DNA of 64,000 bases from an uncultured Flavobacteriales bacterium. Its GTDB lineage: Bacteria > Bacteroidota > Bacteroidia > Flavobacteriales_G > Salibacteraceae. The first letter of the stretch is position 1; the number at the start of each line of letters is the position of its first letter. Below are positions 33,033-41,647 of this stretch, piece by piece. A program made the position numbers and the translations under genes. The notes beneath the pieces are model-generated. The model saw only the letters and a list, made by a program, of their open reading frames with translations, ran no database searches and was not told the origin of the DNA. The stretch lies in the NCBI GenBank assembly GCA_943788725.1, contig CALSRJ010000001.1:62001-126000 (forward strand), in the 5' to 3' direction.

Positions 33033-34181
33033 TTACAATTGTTCCAATCGTTTTCCCGCAAAGAGGCTGTAGCCATTTAATCGGCACTCAATGGAACCGT
33101 TGAAGACTTTGTACTTGTGGTCTGGCTTTAGCCCGATTCGCTTCAGGGCCTTGAGGTTGCCACTGATGATCCAAAGTTGGTTGCCTGGAAAATGGTGCTT
33201 CAATCGAAAGCCGATATCGTGATAGAATGGAGGCATATCCTCATCTTCCTCTAAGCGTTCACCGTAGGGTGGATTCATGAAGATAAAGGCGGGCTCGTCG
33301 AGTGGGTCGGAGGTTAGAAAGTCTTGTTTTTCGAAGGTGATGTGTTCGATCACGGCAGCGCGACTCGCATTTCGCTTCGCAGTGGAGATGTTTTGAGCAT
33401 TGATGTCTCTGGCGATGATGCGCGTTTTCGGAGAGGTGATGTCCATTCTGAGCTGATGCTTCAGTTGCTTGAATAGCCCTTCATCGAAATCAGCCCAATG
33501 CTCAAACCCAAATTTTCGAAACAAACCAGGTGCTGTGTTCGTGGCAATCAAGGCCGCTTCAATCGGAATGGTGCCCGAACCGGTCATGGCGTCGAGCAGC
33601 GGTTTTTCTTGGTTCCAGCCTGAAAGCATTACCATGGCCGCTGCCAGGCACTCACTCATCGGAGCTTCGTTGCTTTCTGTTCGGTAACCGCGTTTTTCTA
33701 AACTGTCTCCAGAGCTGTCCAGTGAAATCGTTACGTCCGTATCAGAAATGTGTAGGTTGATTCGCACGTTTGGGTTGTGCGCGTTGACGTTGGGTCGTTC
33801 TTGCGTTTCTTCCTTGAACTGATCTACTATGGCGTCCTTCACCTTGAGCGCTGCGTATTGAGAATGCTTAAAGCGCGTGCCGTTCACGGTGCTATCGATG
33901 GCAAAGGACTGGTCGAGGCGGAGGTACTTCTGCCAACTGATCTTCTTCGCCATTTGGTAGAGATGACGATCATTGTGCGCAGTAAACGAAGAGATGGGGA
34001 CCAGGATCCTAAGAATGCTTCGACTACACAGATTGGCCTTGTAGAGCAAGGCTTGATCGCCTTCAAAGCTCACGATTCGATTGCCTTTGACAAGTTTGGT
34101 AGCTCCCAGCTGCGTCAATTCTTGCACGGCAAGGTCTTCCAATCCGTAGAGCGTCTTTGCGGAAAAATGTTGCTTCGCCAT
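33033..34181 (-). CDS. THUMP-domain 23S rRNA guanine-N2 methyltransferase (RlmL-like)
   Basis: A 382-aa SAM-dependent methyltransferase. An N-terminal ferredoxin-like/THUMP region (about 1-155, KTLYGLEDLAVQELTQLGA and the KGTRFKH-like segment TVNGTRFKHSQYAALKVKDA) precedes a Rossmann domain (about 160-382). The SAM motif is LLDAMTGSGTIPIEAAL and the catalytic NPPYGERL. This is the short form without the RlmK half found in E. coli RlmKL. It likely makes m2G in 23S rRNA. The 190-bp gap to yebC shows no RNA gene. Confidence 0.9.
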   Translation of the reverse strand: MAKQHFSAKTLYGLEDLAVQELTQLGATKLVKGNRIVSFEGDQALLYKANLCSRSILRILVPISSFTAHNDRHLYQMAKKISWQKYLRLDQSFAIDSTVNGTRFKHSQYAALKVKDAIVDQFKEETQERPNVNAHNPNVRINLHISDTDVTISLDSSGDSLEKRGYRTESNEAPMSECLAAAMVMLSGWNQEKPLLDAMTGSGTIPIEAALIATNTAPGLFRKFGFEHWADFDEGLFKQLKHQLRMDITSPKTRIIARDINAQNISTAKRNASRAAVIEHITFEKQDFLTSDPLDEPAFIFMNPPYGERLEEDEDMPPFYHDIGFRLKHHFPGNQLWIISGNLKALKRIGLKPDHKYKVFNGSIECRLNGYSLFAGKRLEQL

Positions 34182-34373
34182 CAGGGTGCAATGATACCCC
34201 CATTATCCGTGATTACCGGTGAAAAGGGCTGAGAATAATGTTCTTAGTGCGCATTGTAAATCGATCATGAGCGAATCCGCTTCTGCGTATAATCCGAGTA
34301 TTCACGTCTGAATTGGTAAGCGCATCCTCTGAACGTTGCATTAATTATTTTCGCGACAACAATCCGAAACAAG

Positions 34374-35084
34374 ATGGGAAGAGCATTTGAATACCGAAGA
34401 GCAGCCAAAGAGAAACGATGGGATAAGATGTCGCGCATCTTTCCGAAGTTGGCAAAAGCCATTACCATGGCGGCAAAGGAGGGAGGAACGGATCCTGATG
34501 TGAATGCTTCACTGCGCACCGCAATCCAAAACGCCAAGGCGCAAAACATGCCCAAAGACAACATCGAGTCTGCCATCAAGCGCGCCGAGGGTAAGGATGC
34601 AGCGGATTTTACGGAAATCAACTATGAAGGAAAAGGCCCGCACGGCGTGCTGGTCTTTGTGGAGTGTGCTACTGACAACACGGTGCGCACGGTGGCAAAT
34701 GTGAAGCACTATTTCACAAAGTCCGGTGGAAGCTTGGTTCCAACGGGGTCGCTCGAGTTTATGTTCAACCGCAAGGCGGTGTTTCAGTTCGTGAAAACCG
34801 AGGAGATGGACTTGGAAGAGTTGGAGTTTGAGCTCATCGACGCTGGACTGGAAGAGATCATCGAAAACGAAGACGTCTTGTACGCCTATGCCGATTATAC
34901 CAACTTCGGTTTGATGAGCGAAGCCCTCGAGGCAAAAGGGATTGAAGTAGAGAAGGCGAACCTACAACGCATCCCAAGTTCACCGGTCGACTTTTCGGAA
35001 GAGGAGTTGGAAGAAATCGAGAAGATGTTAGACAAGATGGAAGAGGACGATGACGTCCAAGCGGTCTACACAAACATCTCTTAA
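34374..35084 (+). CDS. yebC: YebC/PmpR family protein
   Basis: A 236-aa cytosolic protein of the TACO1/YebC family. The N-terminus [21 protein letters not shown] and domain I ([20 protein letters not shown]...[24 protein letters not shown]) are typical, as is domain II ([31 protein letters not shown]). Members have been described as transcription regulators and, more recently, as translation factors for proline-rich stretches. The acidic C-terminus ([19 protein letters not shown]) is normal for the family. Confidence 0.94.
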   Translation: MGRAFEYRRAAKEKRWDKMSRIFPKLAKAITMAAKEGGTDPDVNASLRTAIQNAKAQNMPKDNIESAIKRAEGKDAADFTEINYEGKGPHGVLVFVECATDNTVRTVANVKHYFTKSGGSLVPTGSLEFMFNRKAVFQFVKTEEMDLEELEFELIDAGLEEIIENEDVLYAYADYTNFGLMSEALEAKGIEVEKANLQRIPSSPVDFSEEELEEIEKMLDKMEEDDDVQAVYTNIS

Positions 35085-35148
35085 TAGCCAGCGCTTTCTC
35101 TGCTAATCTAATGATGTATTCAAATGCCGTTAAGTCATTGGCAAAAAG

Positions 35149-35469
35149 CTATTTATAAACATCAACTTTTGTTAAGTCTGCTACGCTATGAATGGTGTGA
35201 AGTGTCTTGATTTCAACGGAAGAACTACGCATCTGTTCTCTCCAAATGTTCGCACTTTCCGGCATGTTTTTTCCTGAGGCTGCCCAGGTTGATTGGTCGG
35301 GCCATTGGGCATAAGCAATGAAGTGAAGTGGGTTCTCCGTGGAGCGGTGTAGGTGTGATCCTAGGCTTCCTTCGAATTGGTAGATGAGTTGAGTAAGTTG
35401 GGTCCACGCTTCTACAAACGCTTCTACTTGTCCGTTTTTAGCGGTGAATTGATAGATGGCTACAAACAT
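35149..35469 (-). CDS. Antibiotic biosynthesis monooxygenase (ABM) domain protein
   Basis: A 106-aa protein of the dimeric alpha+beta barrel fold. MFVAIYQFTAKNGQVEAFVEAWTQLTQLIYQFEGSLG is the classical opening of ABM proteins, followed by HFIAYAQWPDQSTW. Such proteins may be quinone-modifying oxygenases or small-molecule binders; no cofactor residue is visible. The ATG at 35469 lies 7 nt after the VOC gene's stop, so the two are probably cotranscribed. Confidence 0.85.
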   Translation of the reverse strand: MFVAIYQFTAKNGQVEAFVEAWTQLTQLIYQFEGSLGSHLHRSTENPLHFIAYAQWPDQSTWAASGKNMPESANIWREQMRSSSVEIKTLHTIHSVADLTKVDVYK

Positions 35470-35476
35470 GGTGCGG

Positions 35477-35896
35477 CTATTTTGCAAACAGTTGACTGTC
35501 GTCTTGAAACGCTTTGAATTCTAGGGCATTGCCCGAAGGGTCTAGGAAAAACATCGTGGCTTGTTCTCCCACTTGTCCTTTGAAGCGGACATAGGGATCA
35601 ATTACAAATGCAACGCGAGCATCGCGTAAGCGCTGGGCAAGCGCTTCCCAATCTTCCATAGTAAGAACTACGCCGAAATGCGGGACAGGTACATCGTGTC
35701 CATCCACGGGATTGGAGCTCACTTCGCCTGCTTTTGCTGGCGATACGTGTAAAACGAGCTGATGTCCGTACAGGTTCATGTCGACCCAGTGATTGCTTGA
35801 GCGCCCCTCTAGGCACCCTAAAGTATCGCGGTAGAAGGTTCGGGTTTCGATGATCTCTCGTACTGGAATGGCGAGGTGAAATGGTCGGATACTCAT
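35477..35896 (-). CDS. VOC family (glyoxalase/dioxygenase-like) protein
   Basis: A 139-aa two-module VOC protein. Metal-site pattern: [23 protein letters not shown] (His), [27 protein letters not shown] (His) and [15 protein letters not shown] (Glu). The His/His/Glu set is complete, so metal binding is likely; glyoxalase or dioxygenase activity cannot be told apart. I start it at 35896 ([12 protein letters not shown]). The frame is open upstream to 36274 but runs antisense through another gene and has no domain. Confidence 0.88.
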   Translation of the reverse strand: MSIRPFHLAIPVREIIETRTFYRDTLGCLEGRSSNHWVDMNLYGHQLVLHVSPAKAGEVSSNPVDGHDVPVPHFGVVLTMEDWEALAQRLRDARVAFVIDPYVRFKGQVGEQATMFFLDPSGNALEFKAFQDDSQLFAK

Positions 35897-35963
35897 GCTG
35901 TGTAGGTTATGCTCATCGGCTGGGCGATTTCCAAGCGAAAGATACAACGCAGACGACAGACCA

Positions 35964-37367
35964 TCATTCGGTGAAGTAGCACTTGGGTTCCTTGCGCCTT
36001 TTCTGCTTCTGTCTGCGCCTTGGTGCTTTGTAGTAACGCGTGCAAAATCCATAGCCTGGCCCCAATCGATTGGCTGGCGTGATCCAACCGTCAGGGGAGA
36101 GTATATACTTTTCCCCCTGGATGGTGAGAGAGTCGCTCCCAATGGCCGACTCCACATCGTATAGTTCACCATTCTCCCAATGCAGGCTTCCTCTCGTCTT
36201 CCAGGCGAGGTTGATGTATTGGTGATTAATGCCCTTTCGGGTGTCTGTGAGGATGATTCGGATCGGGCGATCAAGGCATTGCAGCATCAGAAAGTCACGA
36301 ATGCAGCTTCTGTTATCAGCCACCAAGATGACCTCCTTGGCGTCTGGAAAAGCGTTGATACCCGTCACAAGTGCTTCGATATCGTTCTCAGGGCTATCGC
36401 CGCCATTGCCCTTGTTCTTGACTTTATTGAAGAGTTTGAGGGGTCTTGCAACAGGGGAAGCGTCAGCTGTGTAGACGCCACCAGTATATCCAGGTATTTT
36501 CTTCTTTGTTTTTTTCTTGTCTCCATCATTGAAAAGGGCAACGTGATCGATGCCGCTCTCCTCTTCGTGGAGCGCATGCCACAGAATGACCTCTGAACCA
36601 TGCCCGTACATGCTTCCGGTCCAATCTATTACTACCAATGCATTCTTCCATTCAGGATGATGCTCAAATGCATTGAATACCGCAGAGTCCATCATGTAGC
36701 GTTGTTGTACCATGAATCGCTTGATCTTTTTGACGACGATTCGATTGCGGTCCGTTGGTGGTGTTGGAGTCAAGTGCTGTTCTTCAGAGGATGCTTCCGG
36801 CTCTTCCCCGTCGGTTTCATGATCCGTTACGGGGCGAAATCCCAATTCCATCCCATGAAAAAGCTGCATCGCCTCAAATTCATTGTCGCAAGCAGTTTGA
36901 AGGGTGATGGAAAAGGTGACCGCCTTGCTATTGAAGCGGGGATCAAGTGCAAACAGTGCCTCTAGTCGCTTGGCTAAAAGCCAGTGATAGTCGGTAAGCC
37001 AGAAAGAACGCTCCTTCGGATACTTGGTGAAAATGATGTTGACCGAGGTAGGGACTACACTATCGCCTTGTGGGGGCCAATCGTCGTTTTGAAACACATA
37101 GGAAGCGTATCCATTCTCCAAAACAATCGTCTGTTCCTTCTCCTTCGTCTTGTAGATTTCGATCTCTTGAACGGGCAGGGAAGACTCAAATACAGCGTGG
37201 TATGCTGCTGGATTCGAGAGGGCTCCTTCTGGAAAACGCGTTTGCGCGCGGAGACTTCCAGCGTAGAGCGCTGAACCAAAGAGAAATATGACGGTTGCAA
37301 TTATGCGCACGGAAAAGGAAACGTGAAAGTGCTTGTAAATTGTTTCTTTGATGCGCGAAAATGACAC
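35964..37367 (-). CDS. Exported protein with a vWA-like MIDAS domain
   Basis: A 467-aa protein with a long N-region and signal/anchor segment (hydrophobic about 20-40, ending SLRAQ). The N-terminal half (45-210) is without a recognised domain. Residues 240-400 look like a von Willebrand A fold: strand ALVVID followed by DWTGSM (248-253, MIDAS form DxTxS), [16 protein letters not shown], and strand [10 protein letters not shown]. The C-terminus is basic ([12 protein letters not shown]). Role unknown. Its ATG is only 10 bp from the divergent PIG-L gene's ATG. Confidence 0.75.
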   Translation of the reverse strand: MSFSRIKETIYKHFHVSFSVRIIATVIFLFGSALYAGSLRAQTRFPEGALSNPAAYHAVFESSLPVQEIEIYKTKEKEQTIVLENGYASYVFQNDDWPPQGDSVVPTSVNIIFTKYPKERSFWLTDYHWLLAKRLEALFALDPRFNSKAVTFSITLQTACDNEFEAMQLFHGMELGFRPVTDHETDGEEPEASSEEQHLTPTPPTDRNRIVVKKIKRFMVQQRYMMDSAVFNAFEHHPEWKNALVVIDWTGSMYGHGSEVILWHALHEEESGIDHVALFNDGDKKKTKKKIPGYTGGVYTADASPVARPLKLFNKVKNKGNGGDSPENDIEALVTGINAFPDAKEVILVADNRSCIRDFLMLQCLDRPIRIILTDTRKGINHQYINLAWKTRGSLHWENGELYDVESAIGSDSLTIQGEKYILSPDGWITPANRLGPGYGFCTRYYKAPRRRQKQKRRKEPKCYFTE

Positions 37368-37377
37368 TTTAGAAAGA

Positions 37378-39837
37378 ATGAGGAGAGGAATAGCTTGGCT
37401 TTTGATCAGCTGCTTAACGTATACCGTGCAAGCACAAGACCATGAATTGAAGAGTACCGTTGAAGTCTATCAAGACCTCCAGGAGCTTCAGAGAGGATTG
37501 CGCGTGTTGTACTTGGCTGCACATCCAGATGATGAAAACACCAGACTCATTTCGTGGTTGGAGAACGATCAGCACGTGCGCACGGCCTACCTTTCCTTAA
37601 CCCGTGGACAAGGCGGGCAAAACCTGATTGGAGACGAGAAAGGCGACGGACTTGGCGTGATAAGAACCTACGAATTACTCGAAGCGCGCAAAGTAGATGG
37701 TGGCGAGCAATTCTTTACCCGCGCCATTGATTTTGGCTATTCGAAGAGTGCTGAGGAGAGTTTTGAATTCTGGGGCAGAGAAGAAGTTTTGCAAGATGTA
37801 GTGCAGGTGATCAGAACCTATAGACCACACTTCATCATCACCCGGTTTCCTCCGACGCGCAATGCCGGACATGGGCACCACGAAGCGTCGGCCATCCTTG
37901 CAGAGGAAGCATTTGATCTGGCAGGAGATCCTGAGGCTTTTCCTGCCCAGCTCGAGCAGCTGCAACCTTGGACCCCTGAAGTACTTTATCACAACACCTC
38001 CTCTTGGTGGGATAAGTCTCTCGACGATAAGACCGACGAGGCGCTCAAAGCCGACAAGATGCACCGCGTGGACGTTGGTGTTTTCAACGATGTGTTGGGC
38101 TTAGGAATGAATGAAATTGCTGCTTTGGCCAGGAGTAAGCACAGGTGCCAGGCCTTTGGTACGCCTCTGCGTAGAGGTCATCAATGGGAGTACCTACAAT
38201 TCGTGAAAGGGAAGTGGAACGAAGATTTTCTTGATGGGATGCTAGGAGTGTGGAAGCAATCTCCCGAGCATGCAGAAGGATTCCAACGCATGGTGGACGC
38301 ATTCAACTTTACCGATCGAGCTGCGAACATGGCTACCTTCCGTCAGTACGTCCTTCCTTTATTGTCGCAGAGGAACATGTGGGCTGAATCGCAAGACATG
38401 CAAGTGGTACTGCAGCAAGTAAACGATTTAAAACTCGCGTTGAGTGGCATGCGCGTAGAAGCGTATGCCGGCGAAACTCCGGTGTTGGTTGGTTCAAACC
38501 ATCTAGTAACCATCGAAGTTTATAACGCGGGATCTGAAGAACATGAGATTACCTTCAAGCACGAAAGCCTCGATACCACCTTGCAGGTGAACGCAGGAGA
38601 GAACATTTCCTTCGAAGTATCCATGAAGGCTGACAAGGAGCCTTCGAATCCTTTTTGGCTTCGTGCGCCGCACGAGGGCTGGTTGTATGGCATGGATGTA
38701 AAACGAGACGTCGGCGTTCCTTTCAAGCCCGACGCTCAGTTGGATTACATGATCAAGATGGATGGACAATGGGTGCTGGGTAAGACGACCTTGCATCGCA
38801 GATGGAATGACCGAAGCGTAGGTCAGATCGAAGAGCCTATGACATTTGTGCAGTCGGTGACCTTTACACCCAAGGTGCGCTCCAAAGTGGTGCGCAATGG
38901 GGAGGTTGTTTCCATTGATGTGGTGATTAAGGCCTTTGAAGACATCGCTTTGCTGGATATGGAAGTGGGACATCCGAAAGAGTTGACGCTTATCAATGCC
39001 GAGTGGCCAGAGGGATTGTCGGCCGGACAGGAACGAACCGTTAACCTCACCTTTAAAGCGGAGGGCTTAACGGATCCAGCAGCCATAACGTTTGCAGCCA
39101 ACGTAAAAGGGGCTCGGTGCCATATGATGCAGACAGCGATCGACTATGAACACATTCCCTATGTGTTGATCCATGAAAACGCTCAAGTCAACATCATTCC
39201 CTTAAACATCGACTTTGACCCTAGCAAGCGCATTCTTTACGTTGAAGGCTCTGGAGATGAAGTAGACGATACCTTGGAGGAACTGGGCTACCAAGTTTTT
39301 CGCGACAACCTCAACGACTTGAGCACCGATCAACTGCATTCGTTTGATGCAATCATCACAGGCATACGCGCCTTCAACCGCAACGATGATCTTGCAGCCA
39401 ATGCAAGCGTGCTCGAAAAGTATGTAGAGCAGGGCGGGAAGTTGATTGTGCAATACAATACTACCTATGACCTCAAAGTTGAACAGATTGGACCTTATCC
39501 ATTGACCCTTTCGCGTAACCGGGTCACGGATGAGCATTCTGCCGTTGAAGTACTTGAGCCTAAGCACCCTGTTTTCAATTCCCCAAACAAGATAAGTACG
39601 GAAGATTGGGACGGGTGGGTCCAAGAGCGAGGACTCTACTTCGCGGGCGAATGGGACCGCAAGTACACGCCTCTCATCTCTTGGCACGACAAAGGCGAGG
39701 AGCCCGCTTTGGGAGGCTTGATTGTAGCTAAGCATTTGAATGGGCAACTTGTGTATACGGGCATATCCTTTTTCCGGCAACTGCCAGCAGGCGTTACAGG
39801 AGCTTATAAGTTGATGGTTAATCTCATAGAATATTAA
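37378..39837 (+). CDS. Exported PIG-L/LmbE-type deacetylase with C-terminal GATase-like domain
   Basis: An 819-aa envelope protein. Signal peptide 1-20 (ends TVQAQ). The zinc-dependent N-acetylglucosaminyl deacetylase domain (about 40-270) has AHPDDE at 48-53 and the HxxH-type ligand set in GHGHHEAS (165-171). A beta-sandwich region follows (about 350-600). The C-terminal ~200 residues (KRILYVEGSGDEVDD ... FDAIITGIRAFNRN ... VEQGGKLIVQYNT) resemble a class I amidotransferase-like fold. The substrate is probably an N-acetyl sugar. It is the first gene of a cluster with a small membrane protein and an SSS symporter. Confidence 0.88.
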   Translation: MRRGIAWLLISCLTYTVQAQDHELKSTVEVYQDLQELQRGLRVLYLAAHPDDENTRLISWLENDQHVRTAYLSLTRGQGGQNLIGDEKGDGLGVIRTYELLEARKVDGGEQFFTRAIDFGYSKSAEESFEFWGREEVLQDVVQVIRTYRPHFIITRFPPTRNAGHGHHEASAILAEEAFDLAGDPEAFPAQLEQLQPWTPEVLYHNTSSWWDKSLDDKTDEALKADKMHRVDVGVFNDVLGLGMNEIAALARSKHRCQAFGTPLRRGHQWEYLQFVKGKWNEDFLDGMLGVWKQSPEHAEGFQRMVDAFNFTDRAANMATFRQYVLPLLSQRNMWAESQDMQVVLQQVNDLKLALSGMRVEAYAGETPVLVGSNHLVTIEVYNAGSEEHEITFKHESLDTTLQVNAGENISFEVSMKADKEPSNPFWLRAPHEGWLYGMDVKRDVGVPFKPDAQLDYMIKMDGQWVLGKTTLHRRWNDRSVGQIEEPMTFVQSVTFTPKVRSKVVRNGEVVSIDVVIKAFEDIALLDMEVGHPKELTLINAEWPEGLSAGQERTVNLTFKAEGLTDPAAITFAANVKGARCHMMQTAIDYEHIPYVLIHENAQVNIIPLNIDFDPSKRILYVEGSGDEVDDTLEELGYQVFRDNLNDLSTDQLHSFDAIITGIRAFNRNDDLAANASVLEKYVEQGGKLIVQYNTTYDLKVEQIGPYPLTLSRNRVTDEHSAVEVLEPKHPVFNSPNKISTEDWDGWVQERGLYFAGEWDRKYTPLISWHDKGEEPALGGLIVAKHLNGQLVYTGISFFRQLPAGVTGAYKLMVNLIEY

Positions 39838-39838
39838 G

Positions 39839-39973
39839 ATGGGTGTAGAGGAGCCAGATAAGGACCCATTGGCCAGTGAAGGCACCAACTGGAGGCGAAC
39901 ATATGTCATCGTTTTGGCGTTCCTCGTGCTTCAGATCATCGTTTACGCATTCATAACCGACTACTTCGCATGA
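39839..39973 (+). CDS. 44-aa single-span membrane protein between deacetylase and SSS symporter
   Basis: A 44-residue reading frame, MGVEEPDKDPLASEG, NWRRTY, then one hydrophobic helix (VIVLAFLVLQIIVYAFI) and DYFA. It starts 1 nt after the deacetylase stop (TAA at 39835-39837), and its TGA overlaps the symporter ATG (ATGA, 39970-39973). This tight coupling on both sides and the hydrophobic helix argue it is real. Small single-span partners exist for other SSS transporters (for example YjcH with ActP), so an accessory subunit is a reasonable guess. Confidence 0.75.
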   Translation: MGVEEPDKDPLASEGTNWRRTYVIVLAFLVLQIIVYAFITDYFA

Positions 39974-41637
39974 ATCTGACGGATTGGATAGTGCTGCTTT
40001 CAACGCTTGGCCTGATTGTGGGCTATGGTACATGGCGTACGCGAAAGCAAAACGATCTGAACGCCTACTTGAGAGGCGGTCAAGATTCCAACTGGGCCAC
40101 GGTCGGTCTGTCGGTCATGGCCACACAAGCTTCGGCGATTACCTTTTTATCCACCCCTGGCCAGGCATTTGAAAGTGGCATGGGTTTTATTCAATTCTAT
40201 TTCGGACTGCCGCTCGCGCTTGTCATTCTTTCGGTGACCTTCATTCCAATCTTCTATAAGCTCAATGTTTACACGGCTTATGAGTACCTCGAGCAGCGTT
40301 TTGATCTCAATACCCGTTTGCTGACCGCCTTTTTATTCCTGGTACAGCGCGGTCTTGCTGCGGGCATTACGATTTATGCACCCGCCATTGTACTCTCCAC
40401 TGTTCTTGGATGGGATCTCAATACGATGAATATCATGATTGGCCTGCTCGTAATCGTGTATACCGTGAGTGGGGGTACTAAAGCGGTGAGCATTACCCAG
40501 AAATGGCAAATGGCGGTAATCATGGGCGGTATGTTTTACGCATTCTACATGATCGTTGACCAACTGGCTCCGCATGTTTCCTTTCTCGAGGCGATAGAAG
40601 TAGCAGGCATCCATGGGAAGATGGAGATTGTCAATTTCGATGTAGATGTAAATGAACGATACACCATCTGGAGTGGCCTAACCGGTGGCCTCTTTCTTGC
40701 GCTGAGCTATTTCGGTACGGATCAAAGCCAAGTACAGCGCTATATATCTGGGAGCAATATCAGGCAGAGTCGCATGGGATTGATGTTCAATGCGGTGTTG
40801 AAGATCCCTATGCAATTCTTTATTCTCCTTACGGGGGTAATGGTATTTGTGTTCTATCAATACAACGCCCGACCGATCAGTTTCAATGAGCATGTAGTAG
40901 AGACCGTAATGTCTTCTGACAGGGCGGATGAGGGCGAGGCAATGCTAGCATCTTTCGAGGAAGTGCAAGAGCAAAAGACCGAATTGCTTCGGTCCGGTTT
41001 TTCTGGCAATGAAAATGCGCTTAGATCCCTTGAGCAAAAGCACGTAGCCCTGAATGAATCCTTTGGGGCACTTGCAGTGGAGATTGATCCAGAGGTGGAA
41101 ACGAAGGATTCAGATTATGTATTCATACGTTGGATTTTGGAAAACCTCCCGAACGGAGCGATCGGCCTTTTGTTGGCCGTCATCTTGAGCGCCGCTATGT
41201 CCTCGACAGCAGGAGAATTGAATGCTTTGGGTTCTACGACGATGAACGATTTTGTGAAACGCTTGCGAAAAGACCGTTCAGAGCAACCAGGGGATGTCTG
41301 GCGAAGTAAGCTCTCAACCGTAGCTTGGGGAATCCTTGCTATCATCTTTGCACTTTCTGCTCGGTTGGTCGACAACCTCATCGAATTGGTGAATATCCTA
41401 GGCTCGCTGTTTTATGGTACCATTCTGGGAATCTTCATTTGTGCATTCTACATCAAGCGCATTGGGAGCCGAGCCGTATTGATTGCCGCCGTAACGGCCG
41501 AGACGATAGTACTCACCATGTTCTTTACTACCGACATCGGGTTCCTCTGGTACAACGCCATTGGCTGCGGCGCAGTCGTTATTTTTGCTACGTTACTGAG
41601 TATGATGCCACGAGCGTCTGCCCAGCTGAAAGACTAA
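39970..41637 (+). CDS. Sodium:solute symporter family (SSS) transporter
   Basis: A 555-aa inner-membrane symporter with about 13-14 membrane segments. SSS features: VGLSVMATQASAITFLSTPGQAFESGMGFIQFYFGLP in TM1-2, YEYLEQRFD after TM2-3, LSYFGTDQSQVQRYISG and AVILSAAMSSTAGELNALGSTTMNDF. Residues about 310-375 form a hydrophilic, Glu-rich loop (EEVQEQKTELLRSG), an insertion larger than usual. Substrate unknown; the preceding deacetylase suggests a sugar or its product. The ATG overlaps the stop of the 44-aa gene. Confidence 0.92.
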   Translation: MNLTDWIVLLSTLGLIVGYGTWRTRKQNDLNAYLRGGQDSNWATVGLSVMATQASAITFLSTPGQAFESGMGFIQFYFGLPLALVILSVTFIPIFYKLNVYTAYEYLEQRFDLNTRLLTAFLFLVQRGLAAGITIYAPAIVLSTVLGWDLNTMNIMIGLLVIVYTVSGGTKAVSITQKWQMAVIMGGMFYAFYMIVDQLAPHVSFLEAIEVAGIHGKMEIVNFDVDVNERYTIWSGLTGGLFLALSYFGTDQSQVQRYISGSNIRQSRMGLMFNAVLKIPMQFFILLTGVMVFVFYQYNARPISFNEHVVETVMSSDRADEGEAMLASFEEVQEQKTELLRSGFSGNENALRSLEQKHVALNESFGALAVEIDPEVETKDSDYVFIRWILENLPNGAIGLLLAVILSAAMSSTAGELNALGSTTMNDFVKRLRKDRSEQPGDVWRSKLSTVAWGILAIIFALSARLVDNLIELVNILGSLFYGTILGIFICAFYIKRIGSRAVLIAAVTAETIVLTMFFTTDIGFLWYNAIGCGAVVIFATLLSMMPRASAQLKD

Positions 41638-41647
41638 CGTACCCAAG

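Noticed and set aside
35897-36274. N-terminal extension of the VOC protein
   Set aside because: Antisense to the vWA-like gene, without domain; the normal VOC N-terminus begins at the ATG 35896.
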